This document shows positions 26,801-34,599 of a DNA stretch of 64,000 nt, one piece after another. Below the pieces are notes generated by a model that was given only the letters and a program-made list of their open reading frames with translations, did no database searches and had not been told where the DNA came from. The position numbers and the translations under genes are program-made. The DNA comes from Alphaproteobacteria bacterium (lineage in GTDB: Bacteria; Pseudomonadota; Alphaproteobacteria; UBA9219), in the NCBI GenBank assembly GCA_028866275.1, contig JAGWIK010000005.1:42201-106200 (forward strand), written 5' to 3'. Each line of letters opens with the position of its first letter. The first letter of the stretch is position 1.

Positions 26801-27745
26801 ATGAATGCATCGACACCGGTAAAACCTTCGCCGCTTGGCCGCGGCCTGTCCGCCTTGTTCGGTGATGCCGACGCGTCGTATCAGGCGCCGATCACGCGGG
26901 TCAATGGCGGTATCGTCGCGCCCGCGCCGACGGCGGCGACGCCTGCGGCAGCCGGCGTGTCGTCCGGCGGGTTGCAGAAAATGCCCGTCACATGGTTGAA
27001 GTCGGGCACATTCCAGCCGCGTCGCCATTTCGACGAAACCGCCTTGAAGGAACTGGCGGAATCCGTGCGGGAACGCGGCATTCTGGAACCGCTTCTGGTG
27101 CGCGCGTTGCCGGGGGCCAACACCTATGAGATTATCGCGGGCGAACGGCGGTGGCGCGCGGCGCAAATAGCGGGCCTGCATGAAGTGCCGGTAATGGTGC
27201 GCGAACTGACCGACCGCGAAGCCCTGGAATTCGGCATTATCGAGAATGTGCAGCGCGAGGATTTATCGCCGCTGGAAGAAGGCGAAGGCTACAAACGGTT
27301 GCTGGAAGAATTCGGCCATACGCAGGATGCGCTGGCCAAAATTGTCGGCAAAAGCCGTCCGCACATCACCAATATGATGCGTTTGTTGTCGTTGCCCGAC
27401 GAGGTGCGGCAATTGATCGCCGACGGTAAATTGAGCGCGGGCCATGCCCGCGCATTGGTTCCGGCGAAAAATCCGGTAGGGCTGGCGCGGGAGATTGTCA
27501 AAAAGGGCTTGAATGTCCGCCAGACCGAAGCTCTGGCCAAGCGCGATCAGGACAATCCGGAAATTCATAAAAAGAAGGCCGACCCCCAGGCCGATGCCGA
27601 TATTGTCGCGCTGGAAAAGGAACTGGAACGCGTCATCGGGCTCAAGGTTAAGATTGCGCCTAAAGGAAAAGGCGGGACGCTGTCGCTGGCCTATCACGAT
27701 CTTGACCAGCTGGACGACATCATCAAGCGGTTAAGGGGGGCATAG
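26801..27745 (+). CDS. parB: Chromosome partitioning protein ParB
   Basis: CTP-dependent clamp that loads at parS. The 314-residue product has the N-terminal ParA-interacting segment (SPLGRGLSALFGD), the ParB/Srx box with GERRWRAAQIAG, the helix-turn-helix (about 165-195, TQDALAKIVGKSRPHITNMM) and the C-terminal dimerisation domain. The linker after the N-terminus is Ala/Pro-rich. The start is supported by AGGAAATAAC. A terminator-like inverted repeat (GAACCG-N6-CGGTTC) lies in the parA-parB gap, so parB may have its own promoter. Confidence 0.97.
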   Translation: MNASTPVKPSPLGRGLSALFGDADASYQAPITRVNGGIVAPAPTAATPAAAGVSSGGLQKMPVTWLKSGTFQPRRHFDETALKELAESVRERGILEPLLVRALPGANTYEIIAGERRWRAAQIAGLHEVPVMVRELTDREALEFGIIENVQREDLSPLEEGEGYKRLLEEFGHTQDALAKIVGKSRPHITNMMRLLSLPDEVRQLIADGKLSAGHARALVPAKNPVGLAREIVKKGLNVRQTEALAKRDQDNPEIHKKKADPQADADIVALEKELERVIGLKVKIAPKGKGGTLSLAYHDLDQLDDIIKRLRGA

Positions 27746-27823
27746 CCTCCACTTGATAGATTGCGCAACTAATAAGTTTCAGGCAAAATCGCCCGTCTTT
27801 TGTTTACAACTGGAAGCGTTTTC

Positions 27824-29056
27824 ATGAGTGGTGGCAACAATCAAGGCGATCCCGCCATCGCTTTGCTGCTGGCAAGCGTCGCCTTCGGCGTGGTCGGTTG
27901 GCTGATTTGGCGTACCTCGCACGATTTCTGGATCGATCATTTTTTCCGCTGGCTGCGTTTTGGCGAAGTGTGGACGATCAACCTGTTCATGAACCACCGT
28001 TATGACGGTTGTTTGCAGTGGCTGCGTTATGCCCAGACCGAAGGCCATGCGCAGCCGCCGGGCATATATAATATGACGTCTGCCTGTTTCCGCACCTATC
28101 TGTCGACAGTGCCTGCCGCCGATCTGCCGTCCTATTATGAAATGTCGATGCCGCCGTTGCTGGCGATCGGCGCGATGGTCGAAAGCTATATACGCTGGCC
28201 GATCGCCGCGTTTCTGGCCGCCATTCTCGGCTATGAATTGTTTTTCTCGCCGCATGATAAATTCAAGGTGCGCCATTCGCTGGAAACCTTCATCGCGGCG
28301 CAGGCCAAGATGTGGCCCATCATTACGCCTATTCTGAAGTTCAACCCGTCGCAGTCGGGCCGCGTGCCGGGCAGCCCCGTGCCGGATAAATTGCCGCTTT
28401 TTGCCGAAGCCCTGTCGCCCGAGGAATGGATCGCCTGGTGCCGCATTCCCGTGGTCAACGGGATTCCCGACCGCGACGCCGCGCGCCGCGCCTTCACCCA
28501 ACAATTGGGGCCGCGCTGGAACGGCGTCGGTTCCCTGCCGCCGCATATGCTGGCTTTGTTCGCCGCCTTTGCCTTAAAAGGCGCGCAGAAACGCGACGAA
28601 AGCGACAATCTATTGGGGCGGTTGGCTTTGTGCTGGTCGCCGGACAAGGGCTTCCGGATGGACGCCGCGCTGGCGGCGGAAGTCAAAAAGATCGCGTATG
28701 ATTCCGCTATCGGCGGCAAGGCCGTCGCCATTGCCGACCAATTTGCGTGGCGTACGACGGCGATGCTGGGCGTGTTGCGCTGGGCGCGGTCGCAAGGCGG
28801 CGTTCTGGCGCCGGCGCAATTCGTGTGGCTGCGCGCCGAAGACCGCGCCTTGTGGTATCCCTTGAACAATCTGGGCCGCCGCGCGTTTCACAGCGAAGGC
28901 GCGGGCGCCATGGCGCATTTCATGGCCGAACAAGCGGCGCAGAAGCCATTGCCCATTCCGCGCATCGAAACCGCGATTGTTACGTTGAACGCCTATCTGC
29001 ACGATCCCAACAAACGGCCCATGGCGATTCCGCCGCGCGAAGGGGCCAAAGCCTGA
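27824..29056 (+). CDS. dotM: DotM/IcmP-like type IV secretion coupling complex subunit
   Basis: In Legionella, DotM/IcmP is an inner membrane part of the coupling complex that receives effectors for the Dot/Icm type IVB secretion system. The 410-residue product has an N-terminal membrane helix (AIALLLASVAFGVVGWLIW), a second hydrophobic pair near 110-140 (RWPIAAFLAAILGYELFFS), and a large cytoplasmic helical domain with family features such as the FAEALSPEEW segment and FAAFALKGAQKRDE. ATG 27824 has a GGAAG Shine-Dalgarno; an upstream TTG is less likely. Other dot/icm genes are not in the window, which fits the scattered layout of I-type systems. Confidence 0.8.
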   Translation: MSGGNNQGDPAIALLLASVAFGVVGWLIWRTSHDFWIDHFFRWLRFGEVWTINLFMNHRYDGCLQWLRYAQTEGHAQPPGIYNMTSACFRTYLSTVPAADLPSYYEMSMPPLLAIGAMVESYIRWPIAAFLAAILGYELFFSPHDKFKVRHSLETFIAAQAKMWPIITPILKFNPSQSGRVPGSPVPDKLPLFAEALSPEEWIAWCRIPVVNGIPDRDAARRAFTQQLGPRWNGVGSLPPHMLALFAAFALKGAQKRDESDNLLGRLALCWSPDKGFRMDAALAAEVKKIAYDSAIGGKAVAIADQFAWRTTAMLGVLRWARSQGGVLAPAQFVWLRAEDRALWYPLNNLGRRAFHSEGAGAMAHFMAEQAAQKPLPIPRIETAIVTLNAYLHDPNKRPMAIPPREGAKA

Positions 29057-29109
29057 TTATTGTTTATCGAGCAGATTGACGTGATAGGATTTGCTCTGAA
29101 GAGGGTATC

Positions 29110-29586
29110 ATGACTAAAAAAACCGAAGCGCGCTGCGTCGGCGCGACGCTGACTGTCGGGTTCCATGCCGCCAACCCGCCCTTGATCTGGCGGTTCGATC
29201 TGGAACGCAACCACAGTTTCACGCTGGCGTTGCAGGGCGAAGACGGCGATTGGGAATTGGGCGTGACGTCGCCGCGCGGCGATTTTTATCCCGTCGTGCA
29301 TTTCGTCGCGCGCGAAGATGCCGAGGAAGCTTTCGCCAAGGTGGAGAAAATTCTGTCGCGCCGCCGTTTCGGGTTTCTGGGCGGCGTTGCGCGCGCGCTT
29401 TTGTATGTCGCCGTCGCGGCGCTGGTTATTACGGGCGGCGTGGGGCTTTTCGGCCTCTATGCCAGCCATACGCAAAGCGCATCGCCGATTGCGGGCGTCG
29501 CCGCGCCGGGGCAAACGCCCCGTTTCGGCGTGCCGTTGCCGGCGAACCAGATTTTACAACCGCCGCCGCCAGCGGCGGGGCAATAA
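29110..29586 (+). CDS. Small membrane protein downstream of dotM, unknown function
   Basis: A 158-residue protein. Residues 1-95 are a soluble domain of alternating beta strands (VGATLTVGFHAANPP..., WELGVTSPRG), followed by one membrane helix (LLYVAVAALVITGGVGLFGL) and a Pro-rich tail. I do not recognise the family. It lies 53 bases after dotM on the same strand with a good Shine-Dalgarno (AGAGGG) and ends at a strong terminator. Co-transcription suggests a link with the type IV secretion system, but this is inference. Confidence 0.65.
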   Translation: MTKKTEARCVGATLTVGFHAANPPLIWRFDLERNHSFTLALQGEDGDWELGVTSPRGDFYPVVHFVAREDAEEAFAKVEKILSRRRFGFLGGVARALLYVAVAALVITGGVGLFGLYASHTQSASPIAGVAAPGQTPRFGVPLPANQILQPPPPAAGQ

Positions 29587-29615
29587 AAAAGCCGGGCGGT
29601 TTGCCCGGCTTTTTC
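29585..29615 (+). terminator. Rho-independent terminator after the dotM operon
   Basis: GCCGGGC-GGTTT-GCCCGGC hairpin (29591-29609) with an A-run before and a T-run after, so it could act on both strands. It follows the 29110-29586 gene by a few bases. Confidence 0.9.
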
Positions 29616-29644
29616 TTTTTGGCGTGCGGCGTCTTTAGTTACCT

Positions 29645-30355
29645 TTAGTTACGGCGGCCGCCCATCAGTTCCAGCATGAACTGGAACGCGTTGATGAAGT
29701 TGAGGTAGAGCGTCAACGCGCCGAACACGGCCATTTTATCGTTGGCTTCCTGCCCATAGGATTCGGCATAGGTTTGCTTGATACGTTGCGTGTCCCACGC
29801 CGTCAGGCCGGTGAAAATCGCGACGCCCGCGATCGACGCCATCCATTGCAACATCGACGAGGCGAGGAAAATATTGACGACCAGCGCGATCATCAGCCCG
29901 AACACGCCCATCATCAGGAACGATCCCATGCCGGTCAGGTCTTGCTTGGTCGTGTAGCCCCACAACGCCATCGACCCGAAAGTCGCGGCGGTGACGAAGA
30001 AAGCGCGCGCGATGCTGGCATCGGTGAAGACGAGAAAGATCGCCCCCATCGACAAGCCCATAGTGGCGCAGAACAGCCAGAACATGGTTTTCAGCCCGCC
30101 CAGCGAGATGGTCTGCATGCGGAAATTCATGATCATGACAAAGGCCAGCGGCGCGAGCATCACGATCCAGCGCAGCGGCGATCCGAAAATAATTTGCGCC
30201 AGAACGGTATGGGCGACAACCCACGCCAACGCGCCGGTGATCGCCAGCCCGCCGCCCATATAGGCGAAGACGCGCTGCATATGCGCGCGCAAACCGGCAT
30301 CGAAGGTGACGCGGTCAAGCCCGGCGACGCCGGAACGGAAAAACGGATCGGTCAT
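29645..30355 (-). CDS. Bax inhibitor-1 / YccA family membrane protein
   Basis: A 236-residue integral membrane protein with about seven helices and the family C-terminal segment YAESYGQEANDKMAVFGALTLYLNF. Bacterial members are proposed calcium-leak channels or FtsH-interacting proteins (YccA). Which role applies is not visible here. A TM-rich N-terminus starts at ATG 30355. It is convergent with the dotM operon. Confidence 0.92.
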   Translation of the reverse strand: MTDPFFRSGVAGLDRVTFDAGLRAHMQRVFAYMGGGLAITGALAWVVAHTVLAQIIFGSPLRWIVMLAPLAFVMIMNFRMQTISLGGLKTMFWLFCATMGLSMGAIFLVFTDASIARAFFVTAATFGSMALWGYTTKQDLTGMGSFLMMGVFGLMIALVVNIFLASSMLQWMASIAGVAIFTGLTAWDTQRIKQTYAESYGQEANDKMAVFGALTLYLNFINAFQFMLELMGGRRN

Positions 30356-30449
30356 GGCAACCTCATGTGAAAGGAACTCGTGCAGTTAATATGTGCCTGC
30401 GCGCGCGGGATTTCAACTGTGAATGAAATAAATAAGGCAGGACAATGAA

Positions 30450-31439
30450 TTAAGCCGAGATTTTGGCGGCGAATGGCTGTGGAATTTGCGCGGCGTCGTA
30501 GGGCGTCGCTTCGTACAGCGATGCGACCCAGTTGGCGTAGATATGCGCGGTGTGCCGCCAGTTATTGACAGGGTCGCGCGCCGGGTCGTTGTCGGGAAAA
30601 TAGTGCCGCGGCAACGGCGTCGCAGGATCGGCGGCGCTGTCGCGCAGATATTCCGTTTTCAACGTGTCGGTTTCATATTCGGGATGGTTCAGGATATAGA
30701 CGCGGCGCGGATAGAAATGCGCGCCGTCGTCGAAAGGCACGGGCTCGACCAGAATATTGGGGCCGGATTCGCCGGATATCGCCACGGTTTCCAAGGCGGC
30801 GCAGGCGGCAATGGCCGACGCGTCGGGGTTTTTCCAGCGCGACACGGGCACGGAAAAACAATCGGGGAATCCGAACAGCAAGCCGGTTTTATCGCTGACG
30901 ATGTGATGATCGAACAGGCCGAAGGTTTTCTGCGCCCCCTTGTGGCTGTCGATGTCATGGAAATGTTTCAATGCCGCCTTGGCGCCCCAGCACAGGAACA
31001 GCGACGATAAAGTGTTGGTCGCCGACCAGTCGAAAATCGCGCGCACTTCGGGCCAGAAACTTTCCAGTTCGACCCGCGGCTGCAACGCGTTGACGCCGGT
31101 GACGATCAGCCCGTCGAATTTGCGGTGTTTGATGTCGCGCCACGCATTGTAAAAAGTGCGGATATGCGCGGCGGGCGTGTTCTTGCTGTCACGCCCCCCG
31201 GCGATGCTGTCGACATAGGAATCGGTGGCGACGAATGTAACCCGCACCTGAAGCGGCGTGTGCCCCAGCCAGCGCGCCAATTGCCGCTCGGTGGAAATTT
31301 TATCGGCCATCAGATTAAGGATGGCGATTTCCATCGGGCGGATATCCTGCCGTTCGGCGCGGCTGCGTTCAATCGCCTCGGCATCGCCCAGCGACGGCAG
31401 GAAGGGATGCGGGTCGGATGCGTTGACGATGACGGGCAT
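30450..31439 (-). CDS. metA: Homoserine O-acyltransferase, MetA type
   Basis: First step of methionine synthesis, acyl transfer to homoserine. The 329-residue product has the active-site cysteine in SSLFLCWGAKAALK, a DHHIVSD segment and the catalytic HPEYET. Whether it uses succinyl-CoA or acetyl-CoA cannot be told by eye. ATG 31439 starts two bases after the small upstream gene stop. The transcript begins at a SAM-II riboswitch with a terminator (31835-31958), so expression should fall when SAM is abundant. Confidence 0.93.
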   Translation of the reverse strand: MPVIVNASDPHPFLPSLGDAEAIERSRAERQDIRPMEIAILNLMADKISTERQLARWLGHTPLQVRVTFVATDSYVDSIAGGRDSKNTPAAHIRTFYNAWRDIKHRKFDGLIVTGVNALQPRVELESFWPEVRAIFDWSATNTLSSLFLCWGAKAALKHFHDIDSHKGAQKTFGLFDHHIVSDKTGLLFGFPDCFSVPVSRWKNPDASAIAACAALETVAISGESGPNILVEPVPFDDGAHFYPRRVYILNHPEYETDTLKTEYLRDSAADPATPLPRHYFPDNDPARDPVNNWRHTAHIYANWVASLYEATPYDAAQIPQPFAAKISA

Positions 31440-31441
31440 GG

Positions 31442-31699
31442 TTATGGCCTTGCCGATATGCCTTCGACGCCGGGCAGGTTCCACAAGGCGTCGACCGCGC
31501 GTGACGGGGCTCCGGTGGTGTGAACGAGTAATGTGCGTTCTTCTTTGGTGTCCTGAGGCCTGACGGTCAGAAGGGCGGCGATCCCGAATTCGTTATCGAC
31601 AATGGCGCGCGCGATGGGATTATCGGACCTGCCCTCTTTGGAAATTTCGCCCAACACGTCGATGGCGCGGCGGTCCAGCAGGATGGAAACATAAGGCAT
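31442..31699 (-). CDS. Small protein with ACT-like pattern, cotranscribed with metA
   Basis: An 85-residue protein from ATG 31699 (GGAGAAG Shine-Dalgarno). The pattern is beta (VSILL), helix (RRAIDVLGEISKEG), beta (FGIAALLTVRP), beta (ERTLLVHTT), helix (SRAVDALWNLPGV), beta (EGISA). This is the beta-alpha-beta-beta-alpha-beta order of ACT domains, common in amino acid-controlled enzymes. I do not recognise the family, and the glycine of the classical ACT loop is not obvious. It lies two bases upstream of metA, so it is translated with it. Confidence 0.6.
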   Translation of the reverse strand: MPYVSILLDRRAIDVLGEISKEGRSDNPIARAIVDNEFGIAALLTVRPQDTKEERTLLVHTTGAPSRAVDALWNLPGVEGISARP

Positions 31700-31834
31700 T
31701 TTTACTTCTCCATTCAAAATTCGCGTTATGCGAATAAACAACCGCCGCTTGAAAAAAGGCGCGGACGGCAAGGCCCTTGAGCTGCCGTGGAAAAACGGCG
31801 GCGTGGGCGATAAATGTGTTGAAAGGCTGGAAAT

Positions 31835-31893
31835 AAAAAAGCCTCGACGCATCTGTCACCCACCAGGGATCACAGTGCGGAGGCTGTCAAGGC
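31835..31893 (-). terminator. Intrinsic terminator of the metA leader (SAM-II expression platform)
   Basis: On the minus strand GCCTTGAC (31893-31886) pairs with GTCGAGGC (31848-31841), enclosing GCA-CTGT and ACAG-TGC arms and a CCC/GGG tip, followed directly by TTTTTT (31840-31835). An alternative pairing, GTCACAG with CTGTGAT, would break the stem. It lies between the aptamer and the first gene. Confidence 0.7.
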
Positions 31894-31905
31894 TTCCAAT
31901 GCTGT

Positions 31906-31958
31906 GACGCTTTAGCTGTTGGTGACGCGGCAGCAAGCTATCCTGTCAAATCCCGCGA
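31906..31958 (-). promoter_or_regulatory. SAM-II riboswitch aptamer upstream of metA
   Basis: On the minus strand, CGCG (31957-31954), GGATTTGAC, GCTTGCTGC, CGCG (31929-31926) and AACAGCTAAAG follow in the order of the SAM-II (metA motif) pseudoknot. The two CGCG strands form stem P1. GCTG in the loop can pair with CAGC ahead of the conserved CTAAA to make the pseudoknot. SAM-II is an alphaproteobacterial class that switches off methionine genes when SAM is high. Position ahead of metA, with a terminator between, supports the call. The covariance score needs checking. Confidence 0.78.
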
Positions 31959-32027
31959 TCCGGCGAACCGAATGAAGAACATGCTATGAAATTTTCGCCG
32001 CGAAGGCAAGCCTTTCGCCGGTTGCCG

Positions 32028-32822
32028 TTATTTGGCAATGCGGAATTGATCCTTGGCGCCGCGGATCAGGCCGAATACGGCGGCAGGGTCGGCGTCGGCG
32101 GCGGCAAAACCGGAAGCCGCCAGCGCGCGGCGCAGGTCGGGCGCGTCGGCGCGCAAAAACGGGTTACAGAGTTTTTCATTACCCAGAAGGGCGGGGATGG
32201 TGGGTTTGCCCAGCCGGCGCAGCGCGGCGATTTCGTCGGCGCGTTGTTTCAGCGCGTCGTTGTTTTTGTCGAGCGCGCGGGCAAAGGCGGCGTTGCCTTC
32301 GCTATATTCATGCGCGCAATAGACCAGCGTGTCGTCGGACAGGGCGCGCAACATTTTAAGCGATCCCCACATCTCCGCCGCCGTGCCTTCGAACAGACGG
32401 CCGCAGCCCAGCGAGAATAAAACATCGCCGCAGAATAACGCCTTGAGCGACGGGAAATAATAAGACACATGGCCCGATGTGTGGCCGCTTGTGCCCAGCA
32501 CCTCGCCGCGCAGGGTCGAAAAAGTCACGACATCGCCATGCGCGACGCCGCGCGACAGGCCGGCAATGCGGGATTGTTCGCGGGCGGGTCCTATGACGGG
32601 CGCGCCATATTCGCGTTGCAGTTTTTCATTGCCGCCGGTGTGATCGGCGTGGTGGTGGGTGTTGAGGATAAGCGACAGGAACAGGTCGCGTTCCCTTAAT
32701 GCCTTCAGCGCGGCGTCGCCGTCGCCGGGATCGACGATCATCGCCAGCCCCAGATCGGCGTCGCTGACCAGGAAGATGTAGTTGTCGGCAAATGCCGGGA
32801 CAAGCTCGATATGAAAGGACAT
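32028..32822 (-). CDS. gloB: Hydroxyacylglutathione hydrolase (glyoxalase II)
   Basis: Hydrolyses S-lactoylglutathione in methylglyoxal detoxification. The 264-residue product has the metallo-beta-lactamase motif THHHADHTGGN, later His ligands in GHTSGHVSYY, the bridging Asp in FCGDVLF and His in YCAHEYS, and the C-terminal glutathione-binding region. ATG 32822 begins MSFHIELVPAFADNY; the upstream GTG adds five residues. It is divergent from the methyltransferase gene, and the two share a 38-base promoter gap. Confidence 0.94.
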   Translation of the reverse strand: MSFHIELVPAFADNYIFLVSDADLGLAMIVDPGDGDAALKALRERDLFLSLILNTHHHADHTGGNEKLQREYGAPVIGPAREQSRIAGLSRGVAHGDVVTFSTLRGEVLGTSGHTSGHVSYYFPSLKALFCGDVLFSLGCGRLFEGTAAEMWGSLKMLRALSDDTLVYCAHEYSEGNAAFARALDKNNDALKQRADEIAALRRLGKPTIPALLGNEKLCNPFLRADAPDLRRALAASGFAAADADPAAVFGLIRGAKDQFRIAK

Positions 32823-32860
32823 TGACGTAAATTTCACCGATTTGTGCTAATAGAGAGTTA

Positions 32861-33616
32861 ATGTACAGCGACATCGTCGATTTACGCGATTTTTACCAAG
32901 GCCCTCTGGGACGGGCGGCGCGGCATTTGCTGCGCGCGCGGGTGGCCGAGCTGTGGCCGTCGGTCGCGGGCGAACGGGTGCTGGTTCTGGGCTATGGCGC
33001 GCCGTTGCTGCGCCCGTGGTTGGGGCAGGCCTATGCGTCTTATGCCTTTATGCCGGCGGCGCAGGGCGTTTCATACTGGCCGCGCGAAGGGCCGAATGTG
33101 GCCTGTCTGGTCGATGCCGAAAATCTGCCCCTGCCCGACGCCAGCATCGATCGGGTTATTGCGTTGCACGCGCTGGAAGCGGTGGCGGAACCGGGGCCGA
33201 TGCTGCGCGAGATCTGGCGCGTGATGAAATCGGGCGCGCGGTTTCTGGCCGTCGTGCCGAACCGCCACGGATTATGGGCGCATAGCGACCGCACGCCGTT
33301 CGGCAGCGGCCAGCCTTACAGCCTGCATCAGATGAAAACCGCGCTGCATCAGCAAGGATTTCTGGTCGAACGGGCGCGGCACGCCCTTTATATGCCGCCT
33401 TCATCGTCGCGGTTGAATCTGTCATTGGCGGCGCGGGTTGAAACCATCGGCGCGCGTTTGTTTCCGGGCTTCGGTGGCTTGTTGCTGGTCGAGGCGGGCA
33501 AGCAGCTTTACGCCCCGCGTGCGGGCCGCAAGGCGCAGCGGCATCGGTTGATTTTGCCCCTGCCCCTGCCGGCGGCGGCCCCCGTTCCCGCCACGCGATG
33601 GGGTGAAACTGTCTGA
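32861..33616 (+). CDS. Class I SAM-dependent methyltransferase
   Basis: A 251-residue protein with a methyltransferase type 11 fold. VLVLGYGAPLLRP is the SAM-binding motif I in a variant form, ENLPLPDASIDRVIALHALEAV is motif II/III, and MLREIWRVMKSGARFLAVVPN is typical post-III. The substrate is not evident. The pairing with a divergent gloB is common in alphaproteobacteria. The tail is Pro/Ala/Arg-rich. Confidence 0.86.
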   Translation: MYSDIVDLRDFYQGPLGRAARHLLRARVAELWPSVAGERVLVLGYGAPLLRPWLGQAYASYAFMPAAQGVSYWPREGPNVACLVDAENLPLPDASIDRVIALHALEAVAEPGPMLREIWRVMKSGARFLAVVPNRHGLWAHSDRTPFGSGQPYSLHQMKTALHQQGFLVERARHALYMPPSSSRLNLSLAARVETIGARLFPGFGGLLLVEAGKQLYAPRAGRKAQRHRLILPLPLPAAAPVPATRWGETV

Positions 33617-33701
33617 TAAAGCTTGGTTTTACGGCGATTTCGGCGTAACCTTAAAGTTGTAGACAGGTTTTTGCATCTCGCTGGCCCAAGGGAAGGTTTT
33701 C

Positions 33702-34598
33702 ATGTCGCTTAAGACCGCCGCCGCCAATCCCGACAAACAGGCTTTGGCCGATTGCCGCGCCCAGATCGACCGCATCGACGCCGTGCTGCACGACATGTTG
33801 CGCGAACGCGCCGAGGTTATCGACCATGTCCGCAAGCTGAAAGGCAAGCTGCCCATTTATATACGTCCCGGCCGCGAAGCCCAGATGCTGCGCGCCTTGA
33901 TGGCGCGGCCGCAGGGCAAATTGCCCGACGGGCTGGTGGTGCGTTTGTGGCGGGAAATGATTTCGGCCTTCACCCTGATGGAAGGCGGGATGAAAGTCGC
34001 GGTGCCCGTGCCCGCCAAGGGGCCGGATTTGTGGGATGTCGCGCGCGATTTTTACGGAAGCTTCACGCCGTTGGTCGAAGTGCCGTCCGCCGTCGCCGCC
34101 ATCAAGGCGGTGCAGGCCGACAAGGCGGCTATCGCGCTGGTGCCGTTTCCCAACGGGAAAGATAAGGATGCATGGTGGCCGTTGCTGGCGGGCGACCCCA
34201 AGAATGCGTTGACGGTGTTCACCACCCTGCCCTTCGAACAATTGAAGCCGGGGCGCGGCAATGCGCGCAACGCCATGCCCGCCGCTTTGGCCGTGGCCAA
34301 GCTGTACCCCGAACTGACCGGCGACGATCGCAGTTTTCTGGCGTTGCAGTGCGCGCATGTGCCCGAAGCGGAAATGAAACGGCTGCTGTCCAAAGCGGGT
34401 TATAAATTGTTGCAGTTGCTGTCGCAAAGCGCGGGCCGCGGCGGCAGCGCGCCGGTTTTGTATCTGGCCGAAACCGACGGCTATGTCGGACGCGCCGACA
34501 CGCGTTTGTCGCGCCTGCGCGCAATGATGGGCAGCCGGTTGCAGCATCTGGCGCCGCTGGGCGGCTATGCCGTGCCGTTGAAGGCGGGCCGGCGGTAG
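33702..34598 (+). CDS. Chorismate mutase (AroQ) with degenerate prephenate dehydratase-like C-terminal domain
   Basis: Residues about 12-95 are an AroQ chorismate mutase domain (CRAQIDRIDAVLHDMLRERA, LRALMARPQGKLPD), which makes prephenate. The remainder (about 105-298) has periplasmic-binding-protein-like fold signals seen in prephenate dehydratase but no recognisable TRF catalytic motif, so dehydration is doubtful. A GGAAGG Shine-Dalgarno supports ATG 33702. In many alphaproteobacteria this gene is followed by hisC and a prephenate dehydrogenase; here the dehydrogenase is at 35798 but an unrelated convergent gene intervenes and hisC is missing. Confidence 0.82.
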   Translation: MSLKTAAANPDKQALADCRAQIDRIDAVLHDMLRERAEVIDHVRKLKGKLPIYIRPGREAQMLRALMARPQGKLPDGLVVRLWREMISAFTLMEGGMKVAVPVPAKGPDLWDVARDFYGSFTPLVEVPSAVAAIKAVQADKAAIALVPFPNGKDKDAWWPLLAGDPKNALTVFTTLPFEQLKPGRGNARNAMPAALAVAKLYPELTGDDRSFLALQCAHVPEAEMKRLLSKAGYKLLQLLSQSAGRGGSAPVLYLAETDGYVGRADTRLSRLRAMMGSRLQHLAPLGGYAVPLKAGRR

Positions 34599-34599
34599 G

